From the NCBI GenBank assembly GCA_964489425.1, contig CAZAYP010000036.1:1-57110 (forward strand): 57,110 nucleotides of DNA, read 5' to 3'. Each line of letters starts with the position of its first letter. Positions within the stretch are counted from its first letter, which is position 1. The position numbers and the translations under genes are program-made. Shown one piece after another: positions 27,705 through 37,329 of the stretch. The notes beneath the pieces are model-generated. The model had not been told where the DNA came from and ran no database searches. It saw only the letters and a list, made by a program, of their open reading frames with translations. This DNA is from CAZAYP01 sp964489425 [NCBI: uncultured Verrucomicrobiota bacterium]. Lineage in GTDB: Bacteria; Verrucomicrobiota; Kiritimatiellia; RZYC01.

Positions 27705-29297
27705 TCACTCCGGCGCGCCCGCCGCGAACACCACCTGCATTTGCCGCGGGTCGGGCTTGAGCCACAGGCTGAGGGTGCGCAGGGGGGCCAGCGCGTCGAT
27801 CCAGGCCTTGGCTTCATTGAGTTGCCCCCGCAGGTCCTGGCTGCGATCCGGATCCTCGAAGAGGAGCTTCATGGCATAAGCGGTCAGGACCAGGCGCAGG
27901 GTTTTGCCGCCGCGATCCAGGTCCAGCCAGCAGAACCCGGCGTTGGGTTCGGCGGCCAGGGCCGCCCGCCAGGGGCCGGCGCGCGCCTCGGCCTGGGCCT
28001 CGGACCGGTCGTGGCGGGCCAGCAGCGCCGCCAGGGTCTCGGCGTTGCTCCCGGCCAGCAGCCAGGGCGGGCAAAAGGCATAGGCCAGGCGTTCGCGCGG
28101 CCCCAGTTGCGCGTACGCCGTCCCCGAGGTGCTCTCGACCACCGCGAGGCGCCGCTCGCCCGCGGGCTCTTCCTGCGCGATCAGCCCCCAGCGGTACTGG
28201 CGGTTGAACTTGTCCAGCAGGGCCGCCAGCGCCTGGCGAGACACCAACTCGTCCGCCCCCGGCACGCCGGCCACCAGGCCCGGGACCTTGAGGCCGCGGA
28301 AACGGCCGCTGTACTCGTCGCCCAGCACGGCCAGGAACAGGCGGTCGCCGCCCACGTTGCCGAGGGTTTCCATGATCGGCACGGCCCAGGCCGGCGGGAC
28401 ATGGCGCAGCAAATCCTGGGCCGTGGCGGCCGGCAGTTCCAGCAGCGCCAGCGGCAGGTTGCCCAGCAGGCGGCCCAGGGCCGCATCGTCCGCGGGCCGG
28501 GCGGCGGAGTCCGGCCCGCGCAGCGGCAGGTTCACGCAGCAGACCCCGGCCATGGCCAGGGGTTCGAGGCGCGAGAGGGAGTACGCCCACACCCGCGCGT
28601 CGCGGCCGGACCCGACCCGGAACCATCCCTTGTCCAAGGCCTCGGGATGGCCGCAGGTCATCTTGCCCAGCTCGTCGAGGTAGCGCCGCGCCTCGGCCGG
28701 CTTGCGCCGGTCGTACATGTCCAGGATCACGGCCAGGTCGCGGGGATCGGAGGAGATGCAGCCGATCAGCGCCCCCTCGGCCAACGCGAACCAGATCCGG
28801 CCGCTGACCTGGAGGTCCCGGGCCTTGAGCTCGTAGATCGTGCGGCCCCCATGCTGGCCGGCCGCGCGCAAGGCCGGGTCGCCGGCCAGCGGCAAGGTCA
28901 GCCGCAGGCGCTGGCCGGCGCCGCCCACCCAGCCGCCGAAAATCCAGGCCGGCCGGCCGGTCCAGGCCAGGTCGGGCGTGTAGGTGATGATGAGGTCGCG
29001 CGCCAGCAGGCGTTGCAGCCAGCGGCGGGATTCCGGGTCGCGGACCAGCGCGGCCAGCGCGTCCTCTTCCAGGCCGAGCGCCAGCAGCAGGCTGCGGGTG
29101 AGCGGATTGCGCAGGAACACGTCGGCGCGGCCGGCCAGGTTGTAGTGCAGCGTCACGAACGTGGCGTTGGGCGGGATGACGGCGTAGAGCCGCTGCGGCG
29201 CGTAGGGCGTGGTGCACGTCCACCAGGCCAGGCCCGCCGCGAAGCCCGCCAGCAGCGCGCCAAACACCAGGCGCCGGGGGGTGATGCGCCTCAGCAT
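27705..29297 (-). CDS. Anchored protein of unknown function (DUF3352-like)
   Basis: A 530-residue protein with one N-terminal membrane segment (LVFGALLAGFAAGLAWW, residues 10-26) and a large exported part. The opening APQRLYAVIPPNATFVTLHYNLAGRADVF resembles proteins that start with a short motif asking for low-level secretion and contain alternating beta-strand and helix repeats, such as DUF3352. No catalytic motif is seen. Its ATG overlaps the pyrD stop by seven bases, so it is the last gene of the HAD-mazG-pyrKD operon; a link to pyrimidine synthesis is not implied. The family call is tentative. Confidence 0.65.
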   Translation of the reverse strand: MLRRITPRRLVFGALLAGFAAGLAWWTCTTPYAPQRLYAVIPPNATFVTLHYNLAGRADVFLRNPLTRSLLLALGLEEDALAALVRDPESRRWLQRLLARDLIITYTPDLAWTGRPAWIFGGWVGGAGQRLRLTLPLAGDPALRAAGQHGGRTIYELKARDLQVSGRIWFALAEGALIGCISSDPRDLAVILDMYDRRKPAEARRYLDELGKMTCGHPEALDKGWFRVGSGRDARVWAYSLSRLEPLAMAGVCCVNLPLRGPDSAARPADDAALGRLLGNLPLALLELPAATAQDLLRHVPPAWAVPIMETLGNVGGDRLFLAVLGDEYSGRFRGLKVPGLVAGVPGADELVSRQALAALLDKFNRQYRWGLIAQEEPAGERRLAVVESTSGTAYAQLGPRERLAYAFCPPWLLAGSNAETLAALLARHDRSEAQAEARAGPWRAALAAEPNAGFCWLDLDRGGKTLRLVLTAYAMKLLFEDPDRSQDLRGQLNEAKAWIDALAPLRTLSLWLKPDPRQMQVVFAAGAPE

Positions 29298-30211
29298 TGC
29301 ACGGCCCCGATCAGCGGCCGCAGGTCGGCCAGTCGGTGCCGGCGCAGGTAGTCGGCCACCCCGTCGACCACCTCCAGCGCGGCGCGCGGGTTGGCGAACG
29401 TGGCCGTGCCCACGGCCACGGCCGTGGCCCCGGCCAGGATGAACTCCAGCGCGTCCGCGGCGGTCGTGATGCCGCCCATGCCCACCACCGGGATGCGCAC
29501 GGCCTGCGCCGCTTCCCAAACGAGCTTGACGGCGATCGCGTGGATCGCCGGCCCGCTCAGGCCGCCGGTGACATGCCCCAGGCGCGGCCGCCGGGTCTCC
29601 ACGTCAATGGCCATGGCCGGGATCGAGTTGACCAGCGCGACGGCGTCGGCGCCCGCCTCCTCGGCGGCCCGCGCGAACGCGCGCAGGTCGGGCGCGTGCG
29701 GCGCCAGCTTGGGGATGATCGGCAGGCCGGTGCGGGCGCGCACGGCGGCCACCACCTCGCGGAATCGCCGCAGGTCCGTGCCGAACAGGTGCCCGCCGGC
29801 ATCGATGTTCGGGCAGGAGACGTTGAGTTCCAGGGCGTGGACGCCTTCCGCATCGCTGAGCCGCGCCGCCACTTCCGCATACTCGGCCACGGTCCGGCCC
29901 CAGATATTGACGATCACCGCGGTGTCCACGGTGCGCAAAAACGGCAAATATTCGCTGATAAAAACCGCCACGCCCGGGTTCTGCAGGCCGATGGAGTTGA
30001 TCAGCCCGCCGGGCACCTCGACCAGGCGCGGCGGCGGGTTGCCGGGCGCGGGCTGCAGCGAGATGCCCTTGACCACCACGGCGCCAAGGCGGGCCAGGTC
30101 CACCACGTCCGCGTATTCCCGGCCGTAGCCAAACGTGCCGGACGCGGTCATGACCGGGTTTTTCAGGCGCAGGCGGCCGAGATGCACGGCCAGGTCAGGG
30201 GCCACGCTCAT
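29291..30211 (-). CDS. pyrD: Dihydroorotate dehydrogenase, class 1B catalytic subunit
   Basis: A 306-residue FMN enzyme that oxidises dihydroorotate to orotate, passing electrons through PyrK to NAD. Landmarks are MTASGTFGYGREY, NSIGLQNPG, the active-site loop ELNVSCPN with catalytic Cys133 (class 1 type; class 2 uses Ser), PKLAPHAPD, GGLSGPAI and the FMN phosphate loop VGMGGITT. The start at 30211 has GAGGAG six bases upstream and overlaps the pyrK stop by four bases, as expected for the two subunits of a 1B complex. Confidence 0.96.
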   Translation of the reverse strand: MSVAPDLAVHLGRLRLKNPVMTASGTFGYGREYADVVDLARLGAVVVKGISLQPAPGNPPPRLVEVPGGLINSIGLQNPGVAVFISEYLPFLRTVDTAVIVNIWGRTVAEYAEVAARLSDAEGVHALELNVSCPNIDAGGHLFGTDLRRFREVVAAVRARTGLPIIPKLAPHAPDLRAFARAAEEAGADAVALVNSIPAMAIDVETRRPRLGHVTGGLSGPAIHAIAVKLVWEAAQAVRIPVVGMGGITTAADALEFILAGATAVAVGTATFANPRAALEVVDGVADYLRRHRLADLRPLIGAVQC

Positions 30212-31002
30212 GCCGGCTCCTCGTCCCAGGCGATGTCCGCGGCGGCGAACACCGGGCCGTCGCAGCAGGCCCGGCGCCAGGGGGTGTCGCCGCCGGGCGT
30301 CCTTGTTTTCTGGACGCAGGCCAGGCACACACCCACGCCGCAGCCCATGCGCCGATCCATGGAGACCCAGGCAGGCCACCCGCCGGCGCGCGCCCGGTCA
30401 GCCACGGCGCGCAGCAGCCCGTGCGGGCCGCAGGCAAAGAATTGCAGCGCCGGCGTCCGGCCGGCCCCGGCCAACCACGCGTCCAGGGCCACGGTGACCG
30501 GCCCGGTGACGCCGGCGGACCCGTCCATCGTGGCGGTGCGCACGTCCCACCCGAGGGCCTGCAGATCGGCCACGGCCAGCAGGTCCGCGGCCGTGGCCGC
30601 GCCGACGAACGCCAGGCCGGGCCGGGGGGCGCGCTGGGCGAGCAAGTACAAGGCGGCCACCCCGTAGCCGCCGGCCGCCAGCACCGGCACCCGGTCCGGC
30701 GCCGGCGCAGGGAACCCCCGGCCGAGCGGGCCCAGCAGGCTGGCGGTGGCGCCCGGGATCAACGCGGCCAGGGCGCGGGTTCCGGCGCCGACGATCTTGT
30801 AAAGGATGGCCAGGCGCGGGCCGGCCACCTGGAACACGCTGAAAGGCCGGCGCAACACAAGATCGGCGCGGCCGGGGATGCGCAGATGGATAAATTGGCC
30901 GGGTTGCACGGCGGGGGCGATGGCCGGCGCCGTGAACTCCAGCCGGCGGTACACGGAACCCGCCGGCTCATGGGCGCTGACGGTCGCTTCTTCGAGCCGC
31001 AT
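30208..31002 (-). CDS. pyrK: Dihydroorotate dehydrogenase electron-transfer subunit
   Basis: A 264-residue ferredoxin-reductase-like subunit. An N-terminal FAD domain has the LRRPFSVF motif and GPLGRGF; a nucleotide-binding domain follows with VLAAGGYGVAALYLLAQ. The C-terminal cysteine cluster MGCGVGVCLACVQ plus a later Cys in RACCDGP binds [2Fe-2S]. With PyrD it forms a heterotetramer using NAD. The gene lies 24 bases after mazG. Confidence 0.93.
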   Translation of the reverse strand: MRLEEATVSAHEPAGSVYRRLEFTAPAIAPAVQPGQFIHLRIPGRADLVLRRPFSVFQVAGPRLAILYKIVGAGTRALAALIPGATASLLGPLGRGFPAPAPDRVPVLAAGGYGVAALYLLAQRAPRPGLAFVGAATAADLLAVADLQALGWDVRTATMDGSAGVTGPVTVALDAWLAGAGRTPALQFFACGPHGLLRAVADRARAGGWPAWVSMDRRMGCGVGVCLACVQKTRTPGGDTPWRRACCDGPVFAAADIAWDEEPA

Positions 31003-31026
31003 GGCGATCCGGGGCCGCCGGGCGCG

Positions 31027-31836
31027 TCACCCGGGCGGGCCTTGTTCGTCCTTTTTCACCGCGGTCCAGTGGGCCTCGAGCTCCTCGATGGGGCACGCGG
31101 TAATCTCCTGCTGCTGCTCGCGGATGCGCTGCTCCATGGACTGGAACCGCCGGGTAAACTTGGTCACGGCGCGGTTGAGCTCTTCCTCGGCGCCGAACCC
31201 GAGGAACCGGCAGAGGTTGACGATGGCAAAGAGCAGGTCGCCCACCTCCTCGCGCAGCGCCTCGGGCGGCTTCCCGGCCAGCGCCTCGCGGATCTCCTCG
31301 ATCTCTTCCTCGATCTTGGCGATGACTTCGGCGGGCTCGCGCCAGTCGAACCCCACGCGGGCGGCTTTTTTCTGGACGTGCTGGGCCTTTTGCAGGGCCG
31401 GCATGGATCGGGGCACCGAGCCCAGCACGGAGCGCTTGTCTTCGGACCGCTCCTTTTTCTTGATGCTTTCCCAGTTGCGCAGCACCTCGTCGGAATCCGC
31501 GACCACGGTGTCGCCGAACACATGCGGGTGGCGCCGGATCAGCTTGGCGTTGATGTTGGCGATGCAGTCCGCGAACTCGAACGAGCCTTCCTCGCGGCAG
31601 ATCTGGGATTGGAACACGAGCTGCAGCAGGACATCCCCCAGCTCGTCCTTCAGGCTGGCGCGGTCGCCGCTGTCAATCGCGTCGAGCACCTCGTAAGACT
31701 CCTCGATGAGGAAGGGCTTGAGGCTGGCCAGGGTCTGCTCGCGGTCCCACGGGCAGCCGTTGGGCGCGCGCAATCGGGCCATGATGTCCAGCAGCTGGTC
31801 GAGGGCCTGGGCCGCGGTCGGCTTGGGGGCGCTCAT
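31027..31836 (-). CDS. mazG: Nucleoside triphosphate pyrophosphohydrolase MazG
   Basis: A 269-residue all-alpha NTP pyrophosphatase with tandem MazG domains. The first has CPWDREQTLASLKPFLIEESYE and DELGDVLLQLVFQ (ExxE...ExxD metal motif); the second has EEIEEIREAL and EEVGDLLFAIVNL. The family removes aberrant or excess dNTPs and can lower ppGpp. The start at 31836 overlaps the stop of the HAD-like gene by four bases. Confidence 0.93.
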   Translation of the reverse strand: MSAPKPTAAQALDQLLDIMARLRAPNGCPWDREQTLASLKPFLIEESYEVLDAIDSGDRASLKDELGDVLLQLVFQSQICREEGSFEFADCIANINAKLIRRHPHVFGDTVVADSDEVLRNWESIKKKERSEDKRSVLGSVPRSMPALQKAQHVQKKAARVGFDWREPAEVIAKIEEEIEEIREALAGKPPEALREEVGDLLFAIVNLCRFLGFGAEEELNRAVTKFTRRFQSMEQRIREQQQEITACPIEELEAHWTAVKKDEQGPPG

Positions 31837-32582
31837 GGGGCGGGGAACAGCTGGTCGAGGAGCTTTTCCTCGCGCCACTTGGCCAGCGCCTTCAAGAACA
31901 CCTCGGCGCCGCTGTAGTCCTGGTGGGCGGTAAACTCGTCGGGCAGCGCCACGCAGCGCATGCCGGCCGACAGGGCGGACTTGCACGCGGGCGCGTTGCT
32001 GACCACGGCCACGCAGCGCCGCGGGACCTTGTTCAGGGCGCGGGCCATTTTCATCCACGTGTCCGCGCCGGGGAACGTCTCGTGCTTTTTCTCCTCGTGG
32101 AACGCGAACAATTCTAGGCCGCGCTCCTTGAGGCCGTATTTATCCATCGCCGCCTGCGCGGCGGGCGTCGGCAGCACGCTGATGACCGCCACGGGCAGGC
32201 CGCGTTGGCGGGCCGCCTGCACCAAGTCGTCCATCCCGGGCCGCACCTGGGCCTCGCCGGCGGCGTACAGGCCCTTGACCGCGGTCACGGCCTGGTCCAC
32301 CCACTTGGGGGTGGTTTTCTTGCCGGTGAGCGCCTCGGCGATGCGCGGGAGGTAAATGTCCGGATCCGCCTGCACGACAAAGCGTGCAAAAAGCGGCTTG
32401 GTTAGTTCCAGTCCCTGTTCCCGGAACCGGGCGCGCGCAATGTCGTACGCGGCTTCGCGGGCGTTAAGCGCCACGTTTTCCAGTTCCAGGAACAACGCGA
32501 ACGTTCCGATGGACGCGGGCTCATCCTGGGGGGCCGCCGCGGCGGCCTTGGCCTGTGCTGCTGCTGTTTTCCCTGCTGCCAT
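31833..32582 (-). CDS. HAD-superfamily-like protein with lost catalytic aspartates
   Basis: A 249-residue protein with an Ala/Gln-rich N terminus (residues 1-20). The HAD fold is recognisable: LFLELENVALNAREAAYD in place of motif I, a helical cap, VAVISVLPTPAAQAAMDKYGL for motif II, and CVAVVSNAPACKSALSAGMRCVALP for motifs III-IV. The usual DxDx(T/V) is ExEN (Glu33, Glu35) and the GDS or DD of motif IV is VSN, so phosphatase chemistry is unlikely. It may be a regulator or scaffold. GGAG is six bases before the ATG at 32582; it leads the mazG-pyrKD operon. Confidence 0.75.
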   Translation of the reverse strand: MAAGKTAAAQAKAAAAAPQDEPASIGTFALFLELENVALNAREAAYDIARARFREQGLELTKPLFARFVVQADPDIYLPRIAEALTGKKTTPKWVDQAVTAVKGLYAAGEAQVRPGMDDLVQAARQRGLPVAVISVLPTPAAQAAMDKYGLKERGLELFAFHEEKKHETFPGADTWMKMARALNKVPRRCVAVVSNAPACKSALSAGMRCVALPDEFTAHQDYSGAEVFLKALAKWREEKLLDQLFPAP

Positions 32583-32624
32583 AAATCGCTCCACTCCCTG
32601 TTGGTACTGTTTCTTAGGCGGGTT

Positions 32625-32653
32625 AGTGTATGAGAGCCCCGCCCGGCGGTCAA
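32625..32653 (-). promoter_or_regulatory. Promoter of the HAD-mazG-pyrKD operon
   Basis: On the minus strand TTGACC (32648-32653) and TACACT (32625-32630) are 17 bases apart, 42 bases upstream of the first start codon. Both boxes are near consensus. Confidence 0.65.
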
Positions 32654-32903
32654 GCGCCGGCCGGGGTTTTCTTTGCGGCCGCGGCTGGAGCCCCGGCGCC
32701 GCGCCAGGCCATGTCGGGATTTGCGACCAGGCGTGGGGCAGCGTCGCAGGTTGCGACAACAGGGAGAGCGTTCGGCCGGGCGGGCGGCCGCAGGCCATGA
32801 AAAAAGCAGGGTGCATGCCATGCTTGTAAAACCCGCGTTTTACTGGGGTTATTGGCCAGCCTGGCCGTCCGCCCGGCCCGGGTCCCGACCGTTTTTCCAA
32901 AAG
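32654..32903. other. Gene-free spacer between the divergent HAD and rpoN operons
   Basis: GC-rich DNA with no frame that has both a ribosome site and convincing codon use. I see only scattered short palindromes such as CCGCGGCCGC. No RNA gene is recognised. Confidence 0.4.
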
Positions 32904-32920
32904 TTGGCACACTTATAGCA
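32904..32920 (+). promoter_or_regulatory. Sigma-54-type -24/-12 promoter of rpoN
   Basis: TTGGCACACTTATAGCA fits the TGGCAC-R-N4-TTGCW consensus at all but one base, with GG and GC separated by ten bases as required. The predicted start is about 32931, followed by GGAG (32952) and the rpoN ATG (32964). An overlapping TATAGC could serve sigma-70, but I find no good -35 for it. Confidence 0.6.
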
Positions 32921-32963
32921 TTATGGTGTGGCGAGCGAAAAAAAAGGAAATGGAGACCAGACC

Positions 32964-34484
32964 ATGAATATCGGACAGACACTGTACCAGGGACCGAAAG
33001 CCAGCCAGCAGCTCAACCTCGCCCCCCAACTCCTTAACTGGCTGCAGTTGCTCCAGGCGCCGGTCATGGAGCTCAACGCCATGGTCCGCCACGAGCTGGA
33101 AACCAATCCCGCCCTGGAAATGGAGCTGGACTCCGAAGCCGGGCGCGAAGCCGGCGACCTGCCCGAGACCGCGGCCGATGCGGGCGACGGCCTGGGCAGC
33201 GATGACGGCATGAAGCTGGACGACAGCACCCTCAACGCCCGCCTCGAATCCCTCCAGGAAATCGACCAGGAGTGGCGCGACGATTACCAGGCCTCCCGCA
33301 AGTCCGGCAACGACCGGGCCGAGGAAGACGAGAAGCACCAGTACCTCATGGATTCCATCACCCAGGACGACACCCTGTACAACCACCTCGTGAAGCAGCT
33401 CGGGCCGGCCGGGTTCACGGCGCAGGAAGCGCGGCTGGCGGAAGTCATCATCGGCTCGCTCGACCGCCGGGGCTACCTGGCCGAGTCGCTGGTGGCGCTG
33501 GCCGAGGCCGCCGGGGCCAAGCTGGACGAGATGCAGCTGGCGCTGCGCCGCGTGCAGCAGCTGCACCCCGCGGGCGTGGCGGCCCGCGACCTGCGCGAAT
33601 GCCTGCTCCTGCAGCTGGAGGAACAGGGCGCGGACACGCTGGCCTGCGCCATGGTGCGCGACGGGTTTGACCTGCTCGCCGACCGCAAGCTGGGCGAGCT
33701 GGCGCGCCGCCTGGGCGTGACCGAGGACGAGGTCCGCGACGGCCTGGCCGAGATCCGCGCGCTGGACCCGGCGCCGGGCCTGACGCTGAACCCGGAGCCC
33801 GTGGCGGTGATCACGCCGGACGCGGCCATCCGCCGGCAGGGCGACGACCTGGTGATCGACATCCACGACGACTACGCCAGCCGGGTTTCCATCAGCCCCT
33901 CCTGCCGCCAGCTCCTGGAGCAGAAAAGCATGTCTTCCCAGGACCTGAGCTACCTGCGCCAGAAAATCCGCAACGGCCAGTTCCTGATCAGCGGCCTGCA
34001 GCAGCGCCGCGAGACCCTGCTGCGCGTGACCGAACAGATCGTGCGCGTGCAGCGCGAGTTCCTGGCCGAGAAGGAAGGCGAGCTGGTGCCCCTGACCATG
34101 AACAAGGTGGCGGCGATCATCGGCGTGCACGAGACCACGGTCAGCCGCGCCATCGCCAACAAATACGTGGCCACGCCCCGCGGCGTCATGGCCATGAAGA
34201 CCTTCTTCAAAACCGGCTATCGCTGCGCCGACGGCTCGTCCCTGACCCCCGACAAGGTCAAGGACCTGATCTCGCGGATGATTACCGAGGAAAGCCCCGC
34301 GCAGCCGGTCACCGACGACGACATTTCCAAGCAGCTCAAGGAGCGCGGGCTGAACGTGGCGCGGCGCACGGTGGCCAAGTACCGCGAAGAGCTGGGCGTG
34401 GCTTCTTCCAAGGATCGCCTGCAGCTCAAGGCGCGGCGCGGCGGCACCGTGGCGGCGCGGGCGCCGGCCATGGCCGTGGCCTGA
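32964..34484 (+). CDS. rpoN: RNA polymerase sigma-54 factor
   Basis: A 506-residue protein. Region I is Gln/Leu-rich (QTLYQGPKASQQLNLAPQLLNWLQLLQAP in overlapping parts), needed for enhancer response. Region II is acidic (about residues 60-120). The core-binding domain follows, then the helix-turn-helix VHETTVSRAIANKY and the RpoN box ARRTVAKYREELG, which reads the -24 element. The ATG at 32964 is preferred to 32928 because GGAG lies eight bases upstream. Sigma-54 needs AAA+ activators; none is in the window. A -24/-12 site immediately upstream suggests self-control. Confidence 0.97.
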   Translation: MNIGQTLYQGPKASQQLNLAPQLLNWLQLLQAPVMELNAMVRHELETNPALEMELDSEAGREAGDLPETAADAGDGLGSDDGMKLDDSTLNARLESLQEIDQEWRDDYQASRKSGNDRAEEDEKHQYLMDSITQDDTLYNHLVKQLGPAGFTAQEARLAEVIIGSLDRRGYLAESLVALAEAAGAKLDEMQLALRRVQQLHPAGVAARDLRECLLLQLEEQGADTLACAMVRDGFDLLADRKLGELARRLGVTEDEVRDGLAEIRALDPAPGLTLNPEPVAVITPDAAIRRQGDDLVIDIHDDYASRVSISPSCRQLLEQKSMSSQDLSYLRQKIRNGQFLISGLQQRRETLLRVTEQIVRVQREFLAEKEGELVPLTMNKVAAIIGVHETTVSRAIANKYVATPRGVMAMKTFFKTGYRCADGSSLTPDKVKDLISRMITEESPAQPVTDDDISKQLKERGLNVARRTVAKYREELGVASSKDRLQLKARRGGTVAARAPAMAVA

Positions 34485-34685
34485 AACCGGCCGCAACGCC
34501 AAGGTCAGACAGAGGGATCGCGCGGACGCAGCAGGAAAAAGGATTCATCCGGAAAGTTCCCGTCTGCCGCGTGATCACCACCGTTCAGCGCAACCCAGCG
34601 CAAATTGCTTGATAGGATAACCAGATGAACAGGATGGGCAATCTCTCCCGGTCACTAAACCTTCGAAATCATTTCCGAATCATTG

Positions 34686-34832
34686 CACCACGAAGGTCAC
34701 GAAGACCACGAAGAAGACTGGGATACGAGCCAGAATCCTTCATGCCGCCAACCGGCTCTGTTTCTTGAACTTCCTGCTCATCCGGTCCTGCTTTTTGCTT
34801 CGGCCTCTGTGACCTTCGTGTCCTTCGTGGTG
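34686..34832. repeat. Inverted-repeat element with CACGAAG arms, 147 bp
   Basis: The left arm is CACCACGAAGGTCACGAAGA, continuing as direct CACGAAG-type units. The right arm, read in reverse complement, is CACCACGAAGGACACGAAGG. The arms translate as HHEGHEDHEE and its mirror, a pattern common between genes in Verrucomicrobia and Planctomycetes. It lies within the 467-base gap 34485-34951, which otherwise holds an ACAGGATG-type repeat near 34627-34637 and no supported gene. Confidence 0.65.
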
Positions 34833-34951
34833 ATCGATCCGCTCCGTAGAATCAGGGAACCAGCCCGTGGTGGACGCGGTTATCGTCAGGTCATCCGGAC
34901 AGGAACTTGTCAGATGCGCCGGAACAAGACGCGCGGGCGGATGAACCAGCC

Positions 34952-35830
34952 CTAGATGAAGGACATCAAAATTTCCGACTTCTTGGACTCTTCCTTGATG
35001 GTGTCCACGATGTCGGAAATGTCGCTGACCGTCAGGCCGAGGGCGCTCCAGACCTTCTGGTCGAACGAGGGCGCCGGCAGGTCGCCGCCGTTGCCGATGC
35101 GTTCCAGGTTGCAGATGTAGTTGGCCGTGTGGCAGAGCATGACCAGCTCGCTGCACTCCGGGCTGATCGAAACCGAGCGCGGCTCATGGTGCCAGCGGAT
35201 GACCTGCAGGAAATCCCGGCCCAGGTGCCAGCGCATGCCCAGCACCGCGCCCACTTCCGCGTGGCTCACCCCCAGCACCTCGCGCTCGATCTTGGGCAGT
35301 TCCATGGCGCGCTCTTCGGCGGCGGCAATGGACTTGCGGAAATCAATGTGAAAAAATTGTTCCAGCACGATCTTGCCCACATCGTGCAGCAGGCCGGCGA
35401 GTTGCAGCACGTCCGACGTGTAGCGCTTTTTCAGGTGGCTGCGGCAGCGCTCGTAAAGCACGTCGGCGGCAATGCCGGTGGAAATGCAGTGGCGCCAGAA
35501 CTCCTCGGGATTGAACGCCCCGCCCTTGGAATCCTTGAACACGGAGAACAGCGAGGTGGACATGGCGATGTTGCTGATGGCGTTGAACCCCATGCGCGCC
35601 ACGGCCATCTGCAGCGAGGTGACCTCTTCGCGGCCCCGGTACAGGGCGGAGTTGACGACCTTGAGGATGCGCGCCATCATCGAGGGGTCATCCTCGATGA
35701 TCGACGCGATCTGGCGCGCGTCGGCGTTCGGGTTGCGAATCGCTTCCTTGAGCTTGTCGATAACCACCGGCAACGTCGGCAGGTTGTTGATCGACTCAAT
35801 CTTTTTAAGTATGATTTCGCCCTTTTCCAT
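34952..35830 (-). CDS. HDOD-domain signalling protein
   Basis: A 292-residue single HDOD protein. Family features are LPTLPVVIDKLKEAI at the start, IIEDDPSMMARILKVVNSALYRG, a helix pair IARMGFNAI-like (VARMGFNAISNIAMSTSLF), and the partial HD motif LLHDVGKIVLEQ and HAEVGAVLGMRWHL. The HD-like residues remain but such domains usually bind rather than cleave cyclic nucleotides. Members regulate motility, surface behaviour or stress. AGGTGA precedes the ATG at 35830. It stands alone on the minus strand. Confidence 0.88.
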   Translation of the reverse strand: MEKGEIILKKIESINNLPTLPVVIDKLKEAIRNPNADARQIASIIEDDPSMMARILKVVNSALYRGREEVTSLQMAVARMGFNAISNIAMSTSLFSVFKDSKGGAFNPEEFWRHCISTGIAADVLYERCRSHLKKRYTSDVLQLAGLLHDVGKIVLEQFFHIDFRKSIAAAEERAMELPKIEREVLGVSHAEVGAVLGMRWHLGRDFLQVIRWHHEPRSVSISPECSELVMLCHTANYICNLERIGNGGDLPAPSFDQKVWSALGLTVSDISDIVDTIKEESKKSEILMSFI

Positions 35831-35933
35831 GGCGTCACCTGTACCCGCCACCCGAGTCACCCCATGCTGGACCCGTGGTCTTGGGTATCATTGGGCCTTG
35901 TTTAATCCATGCCATGCAGGAGGTCAACACAAA

Positions 35934-36062
35934 ATGCGAAAAATGCGCATGCGCGGGCGCGGGGCCGTTCTGGCGGAGTCCTGCGGCCCGGGATGCGGAA
36001 TGGGGTTTCCAAGGAAACCGCTTGCGCCGGGGGCGGGCCCCTGCTATACAGCGCTTGTTTAA
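35934..36062 (+). CDS. Possible 42-residue basic small protein
   Basis: ATG at 35934 has AGGAGG ten bases upstream (35918-35923), a strong ribosome site in otherwise non-coding DNA. The product starts MRKMRMRGRGAVLAESCGP and is rich in Arg, Gly and Cys. It ends within the presumed tRNA-Leu promoter. No family is recognised; the site may be chance, hence the low score. Confidence 0.3.
   Translation: MRKMRMRGRGAVLAESCGPGCGMGFPRKPLAPGAGPCYTALV
36022..36050 (+). promoter_or_regulatory. tRNA-Leu promoter
   Basis: TTGCGC (36022-36027), 17-base spacer, TATACA (36045-36050); predicted start about 25 bases before the mature tRNA. Confidence 0.5.
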
Positions 36063-36081
36063 GACGGGCGCCGCTGAAAAG

Positions 36082-36167
36082 GCCGGAGTGGCGGAATGGC
36101 AGACGCGCTGGACTCAAAATCCAGTGGTGGAAACATCGTGTGGGTTCAAGTCCCTCCTCCGGCACCA
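36082..36167 (+). tRNA. tRNA-Leu (anticodon CAA)
   Basis: An 86-base class II tRNA. The acceptor GCCGGAG pairs with CTCCGGC, followed by discriminator A and an encoded CCA. The anticodon stem CTGGA/TCCAG encloses loop CTCAAAA, giving anticodon CAA for UUG codons. A long variable arm follows (GTGGTGGAAACATCGTGT region) and the T loop is GTTCAAG. Only 45 bases separate it from fbaB and no terminator is seen between them. Confidence 0.95.
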
Positions 36168-36212
36168 ACCCGCCGCCGCCCGCCGCGGCACAACCCGACA
36201 AGGAGCAGAAAC

Positions 36213-37289
<1,077 letters not shown>

Positions 37290-37329
37290 CCCGCCGGCGG
37301 GCGGCCCGGCGCAGGAAAGAACAAGGATC

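Noticed and set aside
32904-32926. Sigma-70 reading of the rpoN upstream region (TATAGC or TTATGG)
   Set aside because: No suitable -35 box at 15-19 bases; the -24/-12 reading fits better.
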